Positions 6,251 through 15,828 of a DNA stretch of 34,753 nt are shown piece by piece. This stretch comes from an uncultured Oscillospiraceae bacterium. Its GTDB lineage: Bacteria; Bacillota; Clostridia; Oscillospirales; Ruminococcaceae. Made by a program: the position numbers and the translations under genes. The stretch lies in NCBI GenBank assembly GCA_949298535.1, contig CASFXA010000016.1, positions 1 to 34,753 on the forward strand. Reading direction: 5' to 3'. The notes under the pieces were generated by a model. It was given only the letters and a program-made list of their open reading frames with translations, was not told where the DNA came from and searched no databases. Positions within the stretch are counted from its first letter, which is position 1; each line of letters begins with the position of its first letter.

Positions 6251-6277
6251 AAAAAAATAAGGGACAGTAACTGTCCC
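6251..6277 (-). terminator. terminator-like attenuator between scfA and scfB
   Basis: GGGACAG and CTGTCCC (6261-6277) form a 7-bp stem with a 3-nt loop; on the minus strand it is followed by TTATTTTTTT. It sits between the precursor gene and its maturase gene. Partial termination here would give much more precursor than enzyme transcript. Confidence 0.8.
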
Positions 6278-6300
6278 CCATTTTTGAAATTATTCCGGGC

Positions 6301-6444
6301 TTATTTGCCGTTCTCGCACTTCTGGTTGGCAACAGTGCAGGAAGTTTTGCAGGCAGACTGACAGGATGCCTGGCACTCCCCGCAGCCGCCCTTGGCAGCG
6401 GTAGCCTTGAGATTGGCATGATTGATAGTTTTAACGTGTTTCAT
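6301..6444 (-). CDS. scfA: SCIFF RiPP precursor (six cysteines in forty-five residues)
   Basis: A 47-residue ribosomal peptide precursor. The leader MKHVKTINHANLKATA is typical of SCIFF peptides, and the core holds exactly six Cys (21, 24, 28, 32, 36 and 43), beginning at CGECQASCQSACKTSC. The adjacent radical SAM enzyme is expected to cross-link it. ATG 6444 has AAAGGAG 9 nt upstream and a consensus promoter 50-80 nt upstream. SCIFF is almost universal in Clostridia, but the mature product's role is not established. The pair follows yajC and a TIGR04086-type gene, which is the common clostridial neighbourhood. Confidence 0.95.
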   Translation of the reverse strand: MKHVKTINHANLKATAAKGGCGECQASCQSACKTSCTVANQKCENGK

Positions 6445-6494
6445 TCGTAAACACTCCTTTGTTTGAGTTTGTTGTGAGTAGGATCGTTATGGTG

Positions 6495-6523
6495 ATTATA
6501 GCATATATGACAACATTTTTCAA
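6495..6523 (-). promoter_or_regulatory. sigma-A promoter for scfA
   Basis: Minus strand TTGAAA (6523-6518), 17-bp spacer, TATAAT (6500-6495). It lies directly after the TIGR04086-type gene and predicts a leader of about 44 nt before the scfA ATG. This gives the peptide its own promoter within the queA-tgt-yajC gene group. Confidence 0.85.
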
Positions 6524-6527
6524 TCAT

Positions 6528-6959
6528 TCAGCGGACTTTTCTTTTGCAGTTGACGCCGAAGACGCCGCCGGTCATACCGCTGAAGCAACAGATCGCCAGT
6601 TTGTACAGCGCCTGTTTGCCCACCTCTCCGTCCAGAAAGGTCAGCTCACAGAAAAGGGTCAGCAGAAAGATCACACATCCGCACGCGAGCCCCAACAGGA
6701 GCCCTCCTTTGCGCACTGCATAACCGCTGACAAAACCCGCTCCGGCGCAACCGGCCACTGCCGCAACCGCCGCCATGGGAAACACCGCGCCATGAGGAAG
6801 ATCCACCGACGACATCGCCAGCGCAAAAAGCAACAGCAACACCGCAGTGATGCCCACCCCCAACAGGCTGGACAGCCCGATTGTACGATAGAGCTTGGAA
6901 AACTGTCTGGCGTCCTGAGACGTAGATGGTTTTTTCAAGAAAAACGCCCCTTCCGTCAT
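6528..6959 (-). CDS. TIGR04086-type four-helix membrane protein (YrzE-like)
   Basis: A 143-residue protein with four predicted membrane helices (about 28-48, 58-80, 84-105 and 117-137) separated by short loops, and a cytoplasmic N-terminus MTEGAFFLKKPSTS. Small family proteins of this size and topology sit between yajC and scfA in many Clostridia and are grouped as TIGR04086/YrzE; their function is unknown. ATG 6959 has no strong ribosome site. 61 nt separate it from yajC, so co-transcription from the queA promoter is likely. The family call rests on size, topology and position. Confidence 0.7.
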   Translation of the reverse strand: MTEGAFFLKKPSTSQDARQFSKLYRTIGLSSLLGVGITAVLLLLFALAMSSVDLPHGAVFPMAAVAAVAGCAGAGFVSGYAVRKGGLLLGLACGCVIFLLTLFCELTFLDGEVGKQALYKLAICCFSGMTGGVFGVNCKRKVR

Positions 6960-7020
6960 AGTTTCATACGATCCATTTTATTCAGCAGGGCGTTTTGTTA
7001 TGCGCTGCGAAGGACGGCAA

Positions 7021-7362
7021 TTATTTCTTGCTGGCCTTGGTGTCAGCAGCAGCTTCCTTGGGGGTGGTGTTCTGCTGGACAGCCCAACGGGTAATGCGGA
7101 TCTTGTTGCGGTCACCGCTGGTTTCGATCACCAGAGTATCCTCCTTGAGGCTGACAACAGTGCCCACAATACCACCAATGGTGATGATGTCATCCCCTAC
7201 TTCCAGGCTGGAGCGCATATTCTGAGCCTCTTTATCCCGCTTCTGCTGGGGTCTGAGCATAAAGAAATAGAAGATCAGAATAATCAGAGCCAAGCTGCCA
7301 AAGGTGCTGATCATGCTCATGGTGCCGCCGGCCTGTGCCGCGGTCAGGAAAGAAAGATTCAT
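7021..7362 (-). CDS. yajC: preprotein translocase subunit YajC
   Basis: Accessory subunit of the Sec holotranslocon, membrane-anchored by one helix. In the 113-residue product the helix is at about 20-40 and is followed by the family signature FYFFMLRPQQKRDKE and the cytoplasmic domain (VGDDIITIGGIVGTVV). ATG 7362 is chosen over 7377 because GGAGG lies 8 nt upstream of it and overlaps the earlier ATG. It follows tgt, the same order seen in many bacteria. Confidence 0.93.
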   Translation of the reverse strand: MNLSFLTAAQAGGTMSMISTFGSLALIILIFYFFMLRPQQKRDKEAQNMRSSLEVGDDIITIGGIVGTVVSLKEDTLVIETSGDRNKIRITRWAVQQNTTPKEAAADTKASKK

Positions 7363-7456
7363 TTTCAATACCTCCAAAAAGTACTTTCATCATTATACAC
7401 AGAAACAGTACAGGTTTCAATAGCTTCCGGCAGTAAAAAAACAAAACTTGTCCTCA

Positions 7457-8611
<1,155 letters not shown>

Positions 8612-8646
8612 TCATTTATCCCCATTTTCCCAGGCGGAAATAGACC

Positions 8647-9675
8647 TCATCCATGGATGAACATGGCGTCTCCAAAACTGAAGAAACGATAACGTTCTTT
8701 AATCGCCGTCTTATAGGCGGCCATAGTATGGTCATAGCCCGCCAGTGCGCTGACCAGCATAATCAGGGTGCTTTCCGGCAGATGGAAATTGGTAATCAGG
8801 CCGTCCAGACATTGAAACTGGTAGCCGGGATAGATGAAAATATCGGTGTACCCGGAGCAGGGGTCCAGTCTTCCGTCTTTGAACGCGGATTCCAAAGTGC
8901 GGCAGGAGGTGGTCCCTACAGCGATCACCCGTCTCCCCTCCTTTTTCGCGGCAGTGACGGCGCTCGCTGTCTCCTCCGGAACAAAATAATGCTCCGAGTG
9001 CATATGATGTTGTGTAATGTCATCCACCTTTACAGGTCTGAAAGTTCCCAATCCCACATGAAGGGTCACATACCGGATCTCTACCCCTTTCTGCTTCAGG
9101 GCATCCAGCAGTTCCGGTGTAAAATGAAGCCCCGCCGTAGGCGCGGCGGCGCTGCCTACTTCCCGGGAATAGACCGTCTGATACCGCTCCTTGTTTTCCA
9201 GCTTGGCTGTGATGTAGGGAGGCAGGGGCATCTGGCCAATTTGTTCCAAAACGTCAAAGAAATTGTCGCCTTCATATTCAAAATAGGCCAAACGATTGCC
9301 GTCCTCCAGCACTTCTGTAATCTCTCCGATCAGAAGACCATCTCCAAAAACAAATCTGGCTCCCGGCTTTGCCTTTTTTCCCGGACGTACCAAAATTTCC
9401 CACAGATCGGTTCCCTTTTGCTCCAGCAACAGAAATTCCATAGCGCCGCCGGTTCCTTCCTTCCGGCCCAGCAGTCTGGAGGGCAACACCCTGGAATCAT
9501 TGAGAACCAGCACATCTCCCGGCTTCAGCAGTTCTGTCAGGTCGTGGAAATGCCGATGCTCCACTGCGCCGGTATTCTTATTCAGACACATTAATCTGGA
9601 ACTGTCCCGCTGCTCCAGCGGCGTCTGGGCAATCAGCTCCTGGGGCAGATCAAAATAAAAATCTGATTTTTGCAT
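8647..9675 (-). CDS. queA: S-adenosylmethionine:tRNA ribosyltransferase-isomerase
   Basis: Transfers and isomerises the ribosyl part of SAM onto preQ1-tRNA to give epoxyqueuosine. It is 342 residues long from ATG 9675, the usual size; earlier ATGs at 9705 and 9687 are possible, but GGAAG sits correctly before 9675. Family signatures: [20 protein letters not shown] at the N-terminus, [38 protein letters not shown] and the C-terminal [18 protein letters not shown]. First recognised gene of the queA-tgt-yajC-TIGR04086-scfAB run. Confidence 0.96.
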   Translation of the reverse strand: MQKSDFYFDLPQELIAQTPLEQRDSSRLMCLNKNTGAVEHRHFHDLTELLKPGDVLVLNDSRVLPSRLLGRKEGTGGAMEFLLLEQKGTDLWEILVRPGKKAKPGARFVFGDGLLIGEITEVLEDGNRLAYFEYEGDNFFDVLEQIGQMPLPPYITAKLENKERYQTVYSREVGSAAAPTAGLHFTPELLDALKQKGVEIRYVTLHVGLGTFRPVKVDDITQHHMHSEHYFVPEETASAVTAAKKEGRRVIAVGTTSCRTLESAFKDGRLDPCSGYTDIFIYPGYQFQCLDGLITNFHLPESTLIMLVSALAGYDHTMAAYKTAIKERYRFFSFGDAMFIHG

Positions 9676-9737
9676 GATGACTTCCATCTCCAGTCTGTCG
9701 ATCAACTTGCTTTTTGCGGTTGCTTTGCTCTTTTCTT

Positions 9738-10013
9738 TCAGGACCGGGAGCGGATGAGTTTCCTCTGCTCCACGTCTTCAGAAAGCGGAAGAGGCCAAAG
9801 ATCATCTTTCAGCTTCCTTTCTCCGGGAAACAGATGGAAAAACAGGCTTCCCCGTCTTTGGCGGCTCCCCTTTGCTCTGATGCTGCGCCTTTGTGTCCTG
9901 GGCCTGTACCGTGAGGGAAAAACACTGTTCTTCGCTCCGGGGCATCCCTGCTCTGGAGGCCCTTTTTTCCTGCATTTCTCCCGTTGCCCGCTGTCAGGAA
10001 TCATTGACATCAT
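9738..10013 (-). CDS. doubtful 91-aa basic ORF upstream of queA
   Basis: The stretch 9676-10003 lacks a recognisable gene. The best minus-strand frame gives a 91-residue Arg/Lys/Ser-rich product with no hydrophobic core, no motif I recognise and no ribosome site. A plus-strand frame (9670-10023) is no better. The region probably holds the queA leader or promoter, or decayed sequence. Confidence 0.15.
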   Translation of the reverse strand: MMSMIPDSGQREKCRKKGPPEQGCPGAKNSVFPSRYRPRTQRRSIRAKGSRQRRGSLFFHLFPGERKLKDDLWPLPLSEDVEQRKLIRSRS

Positions 10014-10032
10014 GGCCGCATAATGATAATAT
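10004..10032 (+). promoter_or_regulatory. sigma-A promoter of the lysine-riboswitch operon
   Basis: TTGACA (10004-10009), 17-bp spacer, TAATAT (10027-10032). The expected transcription start near 10039 falls right at the first base pairs of the lysine riboswitch, which supports both calls. Confidence 0.85.
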
Positions 10033-10035
10033 AAA

Positions 10036-10213
10036 GAAAGTGATAGAGGCGCGGCTTTGATGAGTATTTCCTTTTTGTGATGACCGCCCGGTCAAACGGA
10101 AAAAAAGGCAACGCCGCCGAAGAGGACGGAACGGCATCCCTTCTCTGGTCGAATTGCTGAACAAGGATCCGACTGTCGCCGGAAATCCCGGCGAAGCGCT
10201 ATCAGAAGGACGG
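10036..10213 (+). promoter_or_regulatory. lysine riboswitch (L box)
   Basis: Conserved L-box elements appear in order: TGATAGAGGCGCG (10041-10053), GAGTAT (about 10062), GCCGCCGAAG (about 10113), TTGCTG (about 10154), and the closing CTATCA (10199-10204), which pairs exactly with TGATAG to form P1. Binding of lysine to this aptamer normally causes premature termination. It sits before asd-dapA-dapB, whose pathway ends in lysine, so the logic is feedback repression. Confidence 0.9.
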
Positions 10214-10214
10214 G

Positions 10215-10295
10215 GTCAAAGGGGTCTGAGACCTGTTTGACGGTCAACGCTTCTATTATATTGTGTTCAGTGCCGGTTTTCAACCGGTTTTTTTT
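10215..10295 (+). terminator. riboswitch expression platform with intrinsic terminator
   Basis: Two hairpins follow the aptamer. GTCAAA (10215-10220) pairs with TTTGAC (10236-10241), with an inner GGTC/GACC. Then CCGGTT (10273-10278) pairs with AACCGG (10282-10287), followed by eight T (10288-10295). The second is a clear terminator stem. The antiterminator partner could not be assigned with confidence. Confidence 0.75.
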
Positions 10296-10346
10296 CTATC
10301 ACCAATATTTTGACGTCTTTGGACGGATTGTAAGGAGAGAACAGCG

Positions 10347-11426
10347 ATGAAAAATTATCAGGTGGGCGTCATTGGCGCAACGGGCATGGTGGGACAGCGG
10401 TTTTTGACTCTGCTGGAAGGGCATCCCTGGTTCACAGTCACTGTACTGGCGGCTTCAGGACGTTCCGCAGGGAAAACCTATCGGGAAGCGGTAGGCTCCC
10501 GTTGGGCCATGAGGGCTCCCATCCCCGAAAGACTGAAAGATACCGTTGTGCTGGACGCGGAGAAAGACGCCGAGGCCATTGCGGCTCAGGTGGATTTTGT
10601 GTTCTGCGCTGTCAATATGCCCAAAGCGGAGATTCGGGCTTTGGAGGAGCGGTATGCCCGCCTGGAGTGCCCGGTTATGTCCAATAACTCCGCTCATCGG
10701 GGTACGCCTGATGTTCCCATGATTATTCCGGAACTGAACCCTCACCATGCAGAGATTATCCCCGCGCAGCGCAAGCGTTTAGGCACCAAACGGGGTTTTA
10801 TCGCGGTCAAATCCAACTGTTCCCTCCAAAGTTATGTTCCTGCGCTTCATCCCCTGCTGGATCTGGGGGTCACCAAGGCCCTCGCCTGCACTTATCAGGC
10901 TATTTCCGGCGCTGGAAAAACTTTTGATACCTGGCCGGAGATGCTGGATAACGTCATCCCCTATATCGGGGGCGAGGAAGAAAAAAGCGAACAGGAACCT
11001 TTGAAAATTTGGGGCACTGTGGAGGCGGATGGTATTCATCCCGCCCAGGAGCCTCCCATTACCACCCAATGTATCCGGGTGCCGGTTTCTGACGGACATC
11101 TGGCGGCAGTATTTTTCTCTTTGAAAAACAAGGTTTCCCAAGAGGAAATTCTGGATCGCTGGGCCCGCTTCCAGGGGGAACCTCAGCGGTTGGCGCTGCC
11201 TTCCGCCCCCAAGCAGTTCCTTCATTATTTCACTGAAAATGACCGTCCTCAAACCCGCCTGGATCGGGATCTGGAAGGCGGTATGGCCATTTCTGTGGGG
11301 CGTCTGCGTCCCGATACCCAATACGACTACAAATTTGTTTGTCTGTCCCACAACACCATCCGTGGTGCAGCCGGCGGCGCTATTCTGATGGCCGAACTGT
11401 TGGCTGCCAAAGGATACCTGGACTGA
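10347..11426 (+). CDS. asd: aspartate-semialdehyde dehydrogenase
   Basis: Reduces aspartyl phosphate to aspartate semialdehyde, the branch substrate for lysine and threonine/methionine. The 359-residue product has the NADP-binding start VGVIGATGMVGQRF, the active-site cysteine C158 in SNCSLQ and the histidine of SDGHLAAVF at about 249. Length and motif context match the archaeal/fungal subclass rather than the classic enterobacterial type. AAGGAGAG lies before ATG 10347. First gene after the lysine riboswitch; dapA follows 33 nt later. Confidence 0.95.
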   Translation: MKNYQVGVIGATGMVGQRFLTLLEGHPWFTVTVLAASGRSAGKTYREAVGSRWAMRAPIPERLKDTVVLDAEKDAEAIAAQVDFVFCAVNMPKAEIRALEERYARLECPVMSNNSAHRGTPDVPMIIPELNPHHAEIIPAQRKRLGTKRGFIAVKSNCSLQSYVPALHPLLDLGVTKALACTYQAISGAGKTFDTWPEMLDNVIPYIGGEEEKSEQEPLKIWGTVEADGIHPAQEPPITTQCIRVPVSDGHLAAVFFSLKNKVSQEEILDRWARFQGEPQRLALPSAPKQFLHYFTENDRPQTRLDRDLEGGMAISVGRLRPDTQYDYKFVCLSHNTIRGAAGGAILMAELLAAKGYLD

Positions 11427-11459
11427 TTTATCTCAAAACAAGTCAGGAGGCCGAAAGCT

Positions 11460-12350
11460 ATGAAAGAAACCATTTTTACCGGTTCCGGCGTCGCCATTGT
11501 CACTCCCATGAGGGAGGACTTTTCCATTGACTATGATGAACTGGGACGCCTTATTGATTTTCAGCTGGAGAACGGCACCGATGCAATCATCATCTGCGGC
11601 ACCACCGGAGAATCCTCCACGATGACCGATGAGGAGCACGTGGAGTGTATCGCTTATGCCGTCAAGCGGGTGGCCGGCCGGGTGCCGGTAATTGCTGGCG
11701 CTGGCAGCAACGATACCGCCTACGCCATCTGGGTCAGCAAAGAGGCGGAGGCTGCCGGAGCGGATGCCCTGCTTCAGGTGACCCCTTACTACAACAAAGC
11801 GACCCAAAAAGGACTGGTGGCCCATTTCACCGCCATTGCCGACGCCACCACCCTTCCCATTATTCTCTATAATGTTCCCAGCCGCACCGGCGTCAACATC
11901 AAGCCGGAAACCTATCTGGAGCTGAGCCGTCATCCCCGGATTGTCGCGGCCAAGGAGGCCAGCGGCGATCTCTCTGCGGCGGCCCGCACCGCAAAACTTT
12001 GCGGCGACGCCCTGACTCTGTACTCCGGCAATGACGACCAGGTACTGCCGATCCTTTCCCTGGGCGGAAAAGGGGTAATTTCAGTGCTTGCCAACGTCGC
12101 TCCCAAGGACACCCATGAGATGGTGACGGCTTATCTGGCGGGAGATACCACAAAGGCCACCGCGTTGCAGCTGAAATACATTCCCCTGATTGACGCTCTT
12201 TTCTCCGAGGTCAATCCCATTCCTGTAAAAGAGGCGCTGAATCTCATGGGATTCCATTGCGGCCCATGCCGCCTGCCATTGACGGCCATGGAGGAAAAAA
12301 ACCGGGAAAAACTGGCGGCGGCACTGAAAGAATTGGGGCTGATGGGTTGA
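11460..12350 (+). CDS. dapA: 4-hydroxy-tetrahydrodipicolinate synthase
   Basis: Condenses pyruvate with aspartate semialdehyde, the first dedicated step to diaminopimelate and lysine; dipicolinate for spores also derives from this branch. The 296-residue TIM barrel shows GTTGES (47-52), Y137 in YNVPSRTG and the Schiff-base lysine K165 in [15 protein letters not shown] precedes ATG 11460. In the riboswitch operon. Confidence 0.97.
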   Translation: MKETIFTGSGVAIVTPMREDFSIDYDELGRLIDFQLENGTDAIIICGTTGESSTMTDEEHVECIAYAVKRVAGRVPVIAGAGSNDTAYAIWVSKEAEAAGADALLQVTPYYNKATQKGLVAHFTAIADATTLPIILYNVPSRTGVNIKPETYLELSRHPRIVAAKEASGDLSAAARTAKLCGDALTLYSGNDDQVLPILSLGGKGVISVLANVAPKDTHEMVTAYLAGDTTKATALQLKYIPLIDALFSEVNPIPVKEALNLMGFHCGPCRLPLTAMEEKNREKLAAALKELGLMG

Positions 12351-12379
12351 TTTTCCCTGGAAGGATGGTTTAAAAAAAG

Positions 12380-13135
12380 ATGAAATTAATTGTTTCCGGC
12401 TGCGGCGGAACCATGGGAAAGGTTCTGGTCCAGACCATAGAAGAACAAACGGATTGCCAGTTGACAGCCGGCTTTGATCCCCGGGAGATTCCGTCCCAGT
12501 CCTTTCCTGTGTTCCACCGCTGGGAGGACTGGAACGGTTCCTGCGACGGGGTAATCGACTTCTCCCATCCGGACAATCTGGAAGGACTGCTGAATTTTGT
12601 CCGGACAAGCAGGATTCCGGTGGTAATTGCCACCACCGGCTATACTCAGCAGCAGATTGACCGGATTCACAAGGCCTCCCTGGAGATCCCGGTTTTCTTC
12701 TCCGCCAATATGTCCTTGGGGGTCAGCCTGATGCGGGAGCTGTGCGTCAAGGCGGCCAAAGTGCTGGGAAGTCAATACGATGTAGAACTGGTGGAAAAGC
12801 ATCATCACCTGAAGGTGGACGCCCCCAGCGGCACCGCGCTGATGTTGGCTGACGCCGTGGCTCAGGCCCTTCCCTATGAACCCAGATATGTCTATGACCG
12901 CCACAGTGTGCGGGCCAAACGGGATCCCCATGAAATCGGTATCCACAGCGTTCGGGGCGGAACCCTTGTCGGGGAACATGAGATGATTTTTGCCGGAACC
13001 GACGAGGTTATCACCATTACCCATACCGCTTATTCCAAAAAGATTTTTGCCCAGGGGGCTGTCAACGCAGCCCGTTTTCTCCAGGGGAAAAAGCCTGGAC
13101 TGTATACCATGACCGATCTGGTAGAGCAAGTTTAA
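12380..13135 (+). CDS. dapB: 4-hydroxy-tetrahydrodipicolinate reductase
   Basis: NAD(P)H-dependent second step of the diaminopimelate branch. 251 residues with the nucleotide-binding start LIVSGCGGTMGK and the catalytic block ELVEKHHHLKVDAPSGTA (H141, H142, K145). The C-terminal VRGGTLVGEHEM is also typical. It begins 29 nt after dapA. No clear ribosome site other than GGAAGG some distance upstream of ATG 12380. Confidence 0.96.
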   Translation: MKLIVSGCGGTMGKVLVQTIEEQTDCQLTAGFDPREIPSQSFPVFHRWEDWNGSCDGVIDFSHPDNLEGLLNFVRTSRIPVVIATTGYTQQQIDRIHKASLEIPVFFSANMSLGVSLMRELCVKAAKVLGSQYDVELVEKHHHLKVDAPSGTALMLADAVAQALPYEPRYVYDRHSVRAKRDPHEIGIHSVRGGTLVGEHEMIFAGTDEVITITHTAYSKKIFAQGAVNAARFLQGKKPGLYTMTDLVEQV

Positions 13136-13150
13136 AAAGGAGGAAAACCT

Positions 13151-13621
13151 ATGAATGGCGTGTCCAGAATCTCTGTTACCGAGGATGTGGCCCTGATCAC
13201 CCTGCGCCATGAAACCAGCGAAAGCCAGCTGATCGGAAAAATATTCTCGGAGTTCTCCCAGGAGGGAATCATTATTGACATGATTTCCCAAACAGCTCCC
13301 CAAGGTTCTCAAATGGATATTTCCTTTACCACCGATTCCCATCAAGTGGTAAAGGTTCTCACTGTGATCAGCCGGATTCGGGATCAGTACCGTCAGATCA
13401 AAATTATGGTTTCCACCGGCAATTGCAAACTTCAGCTTTATGGAGAGGAAATGCGGGAAATGACCGGCGTGGCTTCCCGGGCCATCCAGTCGCTGTTGGA
13501 GCAGGGCATTGACATTATCATGATTACCACCTCGGAGATCGATATTTCTTTCATCGTCTCCCCTGCCAATCAGCTGCGGGCTACCCAGGTGCTGGAACGG
13601 GCCTTCCAGGTAAAGGCGTAA
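13151..13621 (+). CDS. stand-alone ACT protein resembling the aspartokinase regulatory part
   Basis: 156 residues with two tandem ACT-like units. The first starts VSRISVTEDVALITLRH; the second carries GEEMREMTGVASRAIQSLLE and IDIIMITTSEIDISFIV, close to the lysine/threonine-binding ACT pair at the C-terminus of aspartate kinase (EMxxxxGVxxxxxxxL, ITTSEIxISxxV). No kinase domain is present in this ORF or beside it. AAGGAGG precedes ATG 13151, 15 nt after dapB, so it is the last gene of the lysine-riboswitch operon. It may sense lysine or act as a separate beta-like subunit for an aspartokinase encoded elsewhere; this is inference. Confidence 0.8.
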   Translation: MNGVSRISVTEDVALITLRHETSESQLIGKIFSEFSQEGIIIDMISQTAPQGSQMDISFTTDSHQVVKVLTVISRIRDQYRQIKIMVSTGNCKLQLYGEEMREMTGVASRAIQSLLEQGIDIIMITTSEIDISFIVSPANQLRATQVLERAFQVKA

Positions 13622-13626
13622 TTTTG

Positions 13627-13668
13627 CCGCGCCGCCCTTATCTCTATGAAGGGTCGGCGCGGTCCTTT
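13627..13668 (+). terminator. intrinsic terminator of the asd-dapA-dapB-ACT operon
   Basis: CCGCGCCG and CCCTT (13627-13639) pair with AAGGG and CGGCGCGG (13649-13662, one bulged T) to give a strong 13-bp stem. The following TCCTTTT is a weak T tract. It begins 5 bp after the ACT gene stop. Confidence 0.8.
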
Positions 13669-13770
13669 TGCCTCTGGTTTGCTTGCTTTTTCTCTGGATG
13701 CCATTCAGAACTCTCCTTTTTATTTCCCGGAAGACACACTCCCTGACTACTGACAGAAAGGACCGATGAT

Positions 13771-15741
13771 ATGGACCGCTATCCTCAACCTCAGGATATG
13801 ACCATCAAATATCTGGAGCTTCTCGCCCAGGGTTATCCCACCATCCAGACCGCTTCCACCGAAATCATCAACCTCCGGGCGATTTTGAATCTTCCTAAGG
13901 GCACGGAGCATTTTATCAGCGACATCCACGGGGAGTATGAGGTTTTTACTCACATCCTTAAAAATGCCTCCGGTTCCATCAAGCGGAAGATTGACCAGTG
14001 TTTTGGGGACACCATCCCCAATGAGGAGAAAAAACTGCTGGCCACCATCATCTATTATCCGGAGAAAAAACTGGCCTCCATCTGTGCCCAGGGCCTCAAC
14101 ACACGGGAATGGTATCGGACTATCCTGGAGCGGCTGATTATGGTCTGCCGGGTGGCTACCTCCAAATATACCCGCTCCAAAGTGAGAAAAGCGTTGCCGG
14201 TGGATTTCCAGTACATCATTGACGAGCTGATGTACACCGATAATTTTGAGACCAATAAGCAGGAATATTTTTCCAATATCCTGGAGACCATTATTGATAT
14301 TGACCGGGCGGATGAGTTTATCATCAAAATCTCCCAACTGGTTCAGCGGATGGTCATTGATAAGCTCCATATCATCGGCGACATTTTTGACCGAGGTCCC
14401 GGCGCCCACTTTATTATGGACGACCTGTGCAAGCATCACAATGTGGATTTTCAATGGGGCAACCATGATATTCTGTGGATGGGGGCTGCCTGCGGACAAC
14501 TGGCCTGTATTGCCAACGTCATCCGCAACTGTATCCGTTATGGAAACTTCGATACCCTGGAGGATGGTTATGGCATCAATGTCCGCCCTTTGGCTGTCTT
14601 TGCCATGGAACAGTACCGCCAGGACCCCTGCGCCTCCTTCCGGCCCAAGCAGGTGGAAAACGCTTTAAGCAGCCACGACGAAGAGATGGCTGCCCGAATC
14701 AACAAGGCCATTTCCATCATCCAGTTCAAGCTGGAGGGACAGGTGATGATGCGCCACCCGGAATACCAGATGGATTCCCGGCTGCTGCTGGACAAGATTG
14801 ATTGGGAAAAAGGAACAGTGACCATCGACGGCGCCGTTTATCCCATGAACGACCTTTCCCTGCCCACGGTGGACCGCGCCAATCCTTATCAGCTGACTCA
14901 GGAGGAAACTGAGCTGATGGAAGGGCTGCGTCTTTCTTTCCTCCACAGTGAAAAGCTGCAGCAGCACATTAAGTTCCTGTTCAAAAAGGGCGGTATGTAT
15001 AAAATCTACAATGATAACCTGATGTATCACGGCTGCATCCCCCTGTCGGAAGATGGCGGGTTCGCTGGATTTGTGGTGGACGGCGTGGAGTACAGCGGCC
15101 AGTCCCTGCTGGACTACTGTGACCGTATCTGCCGCAGAGGTATTTATGGCACCGGTCAGGCTCAGCGGGACGGGCAGGATTTCATGTGGTACCTTTGGTG
15201 TGGCCCCATGTCCCCCCTCAATGGCAAGGACAAGATGACCACCTTTGAACGTTGCTTTATTGACGATAAAAACTGTTGGGAAGAGCATAAGGATTGGTAT
15301 TACAGCTATATCAACACCAGGGCCACCGCCGAAATGATTCTGAGGGAATTTGGTATTACCGCCAAACGGGCTCACATCGTCAATGGTCATGTGCCGGTAA
15401 AGATCAAAAAGGGAGAATCTCCTGTGAAGGCGGGGGGAAAACTGTTGATTATCGACGGCGGCATCTCCAAGGCCTATCAGCAGGTGACCGGCATTGCGGG
15501 ATATACGCTGGTGTCCAACTCCCACGAATTGGTGTTATCTGAACATCAGCCCTTTACCTCTTTGGATGCCATCATCCAGGAAAACCAGGATATGCACTCC
15601 AAAAACATCACGATAGAGGTGTTTCCGCAGCGGGTCAAAATTCAGGATACCGATGAGGGCCGGATCATTTCCGCCCGCATCGTGGAGCTGGAAAATCTGC
15701 TGAACGCATACCGAAGAGGCATTATCAAGCAAAACGGATAA
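13771..15741 (+). CDS. fbp: fructose-1,6-bisphosphatase, class III
   Basis: Gluconeogenic dephosphorylation of fructose 1,6-bisphosphate by the Firmicutes-type metallophosphatase family. 656 residues, near the usual 640-670. Calcineurin-like metal motifs are clear: SDIHGEYE (D51, H53), GDIFDRGPG, WGNHDILWMGAA and a late NGHVPVK. AGAAAGGA precedes ATG 13771. Its own transcription unit between two terminators; no obvious promoter consensus was found in the short upstream gap 13669-13770. Confidence 0.96.
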   Translation: MDRYPQPQDMTIKYLELLAQGYPTIQTASTEIINLRAILNLPKGTEHFISDIHGEYEVFTHILKNASGSIKRKIDQCFGDTIPNEEKKLLATIIYYPEKKLASICAQGLNTREWYRTILERLIMVCRVATSKYTRSKVRKALPVDFQYIIDELMYTDNFETNKQEYFSNILETIIDIDRADEFIIKISQLVQRMVIDKLHIIGDIFDRGPGAHFIMDDLCKHHNVDFQWGNHDILWMGAACGQLACIANVIRNCIRYGNFDTLEDGYGINVRPLAVFAMEQYRQDPCASFRPKQVENALSSHDEEMAARINKAISIIQFKLEGQVMMRHPEYQMDSRLLLDKIDWEKGTVTIDGAVYPMNDLSLPTVDRANPYQLTQEETELMEGLRLSFLHSEKLQQHIKFLFKKGGMYKIYNDNLMYHGCIPLSEDGGFAGFVVDGVEYSGQSLLDYCDRICRRGIYGTGQAQRDGQDFMWYLWCGPMSPLNGKDKMTTFERCFIDDKNCWEEHKDWYYSYINTRATAEMILREFGITAKRAHIVNGHVPVKIKKGESPVKAGGKLLIIDGGISKAYQQVTGIAGYTLVSNSHELVLSEHQPFTSLDAIIQENQDMHSKNITIEVFPQRVKIQDTDEGRIISARIVELENLLNAYRRGIIKQNG

Positions 15742-15772
15742 GATTCCTTTTGATCTACAGGCAGAAACAAGA

Positions 15773-15816
15773 AAATCCCCGGCCAAAATCCATTGCGGTT
15801 CTGGTCGGGGATCTTT
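15773..15816. terminator. bidirectional terminator between fbp and zupT
   Basis: AATCCCCGGCCA (about 15775-15786) pairs with TGGTCGGGGAT (about 15802-15812) around a 15-nt middle with further pairing. Plus-strand CTTTT and minus-strand TTTTC tails serve the two convergent genes. Confidence 0.8.
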
Positions 15817-15828
15817 TATGTTGTTTTT

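Noticed and set aside
4694-6361. 555-codon plus-strand frame over the scf genes
   Set aside because: It lies antisense to scfB and scfA, both of which have diagnostic Cys motifs; the long open frame comes from GC-rich codon composition.
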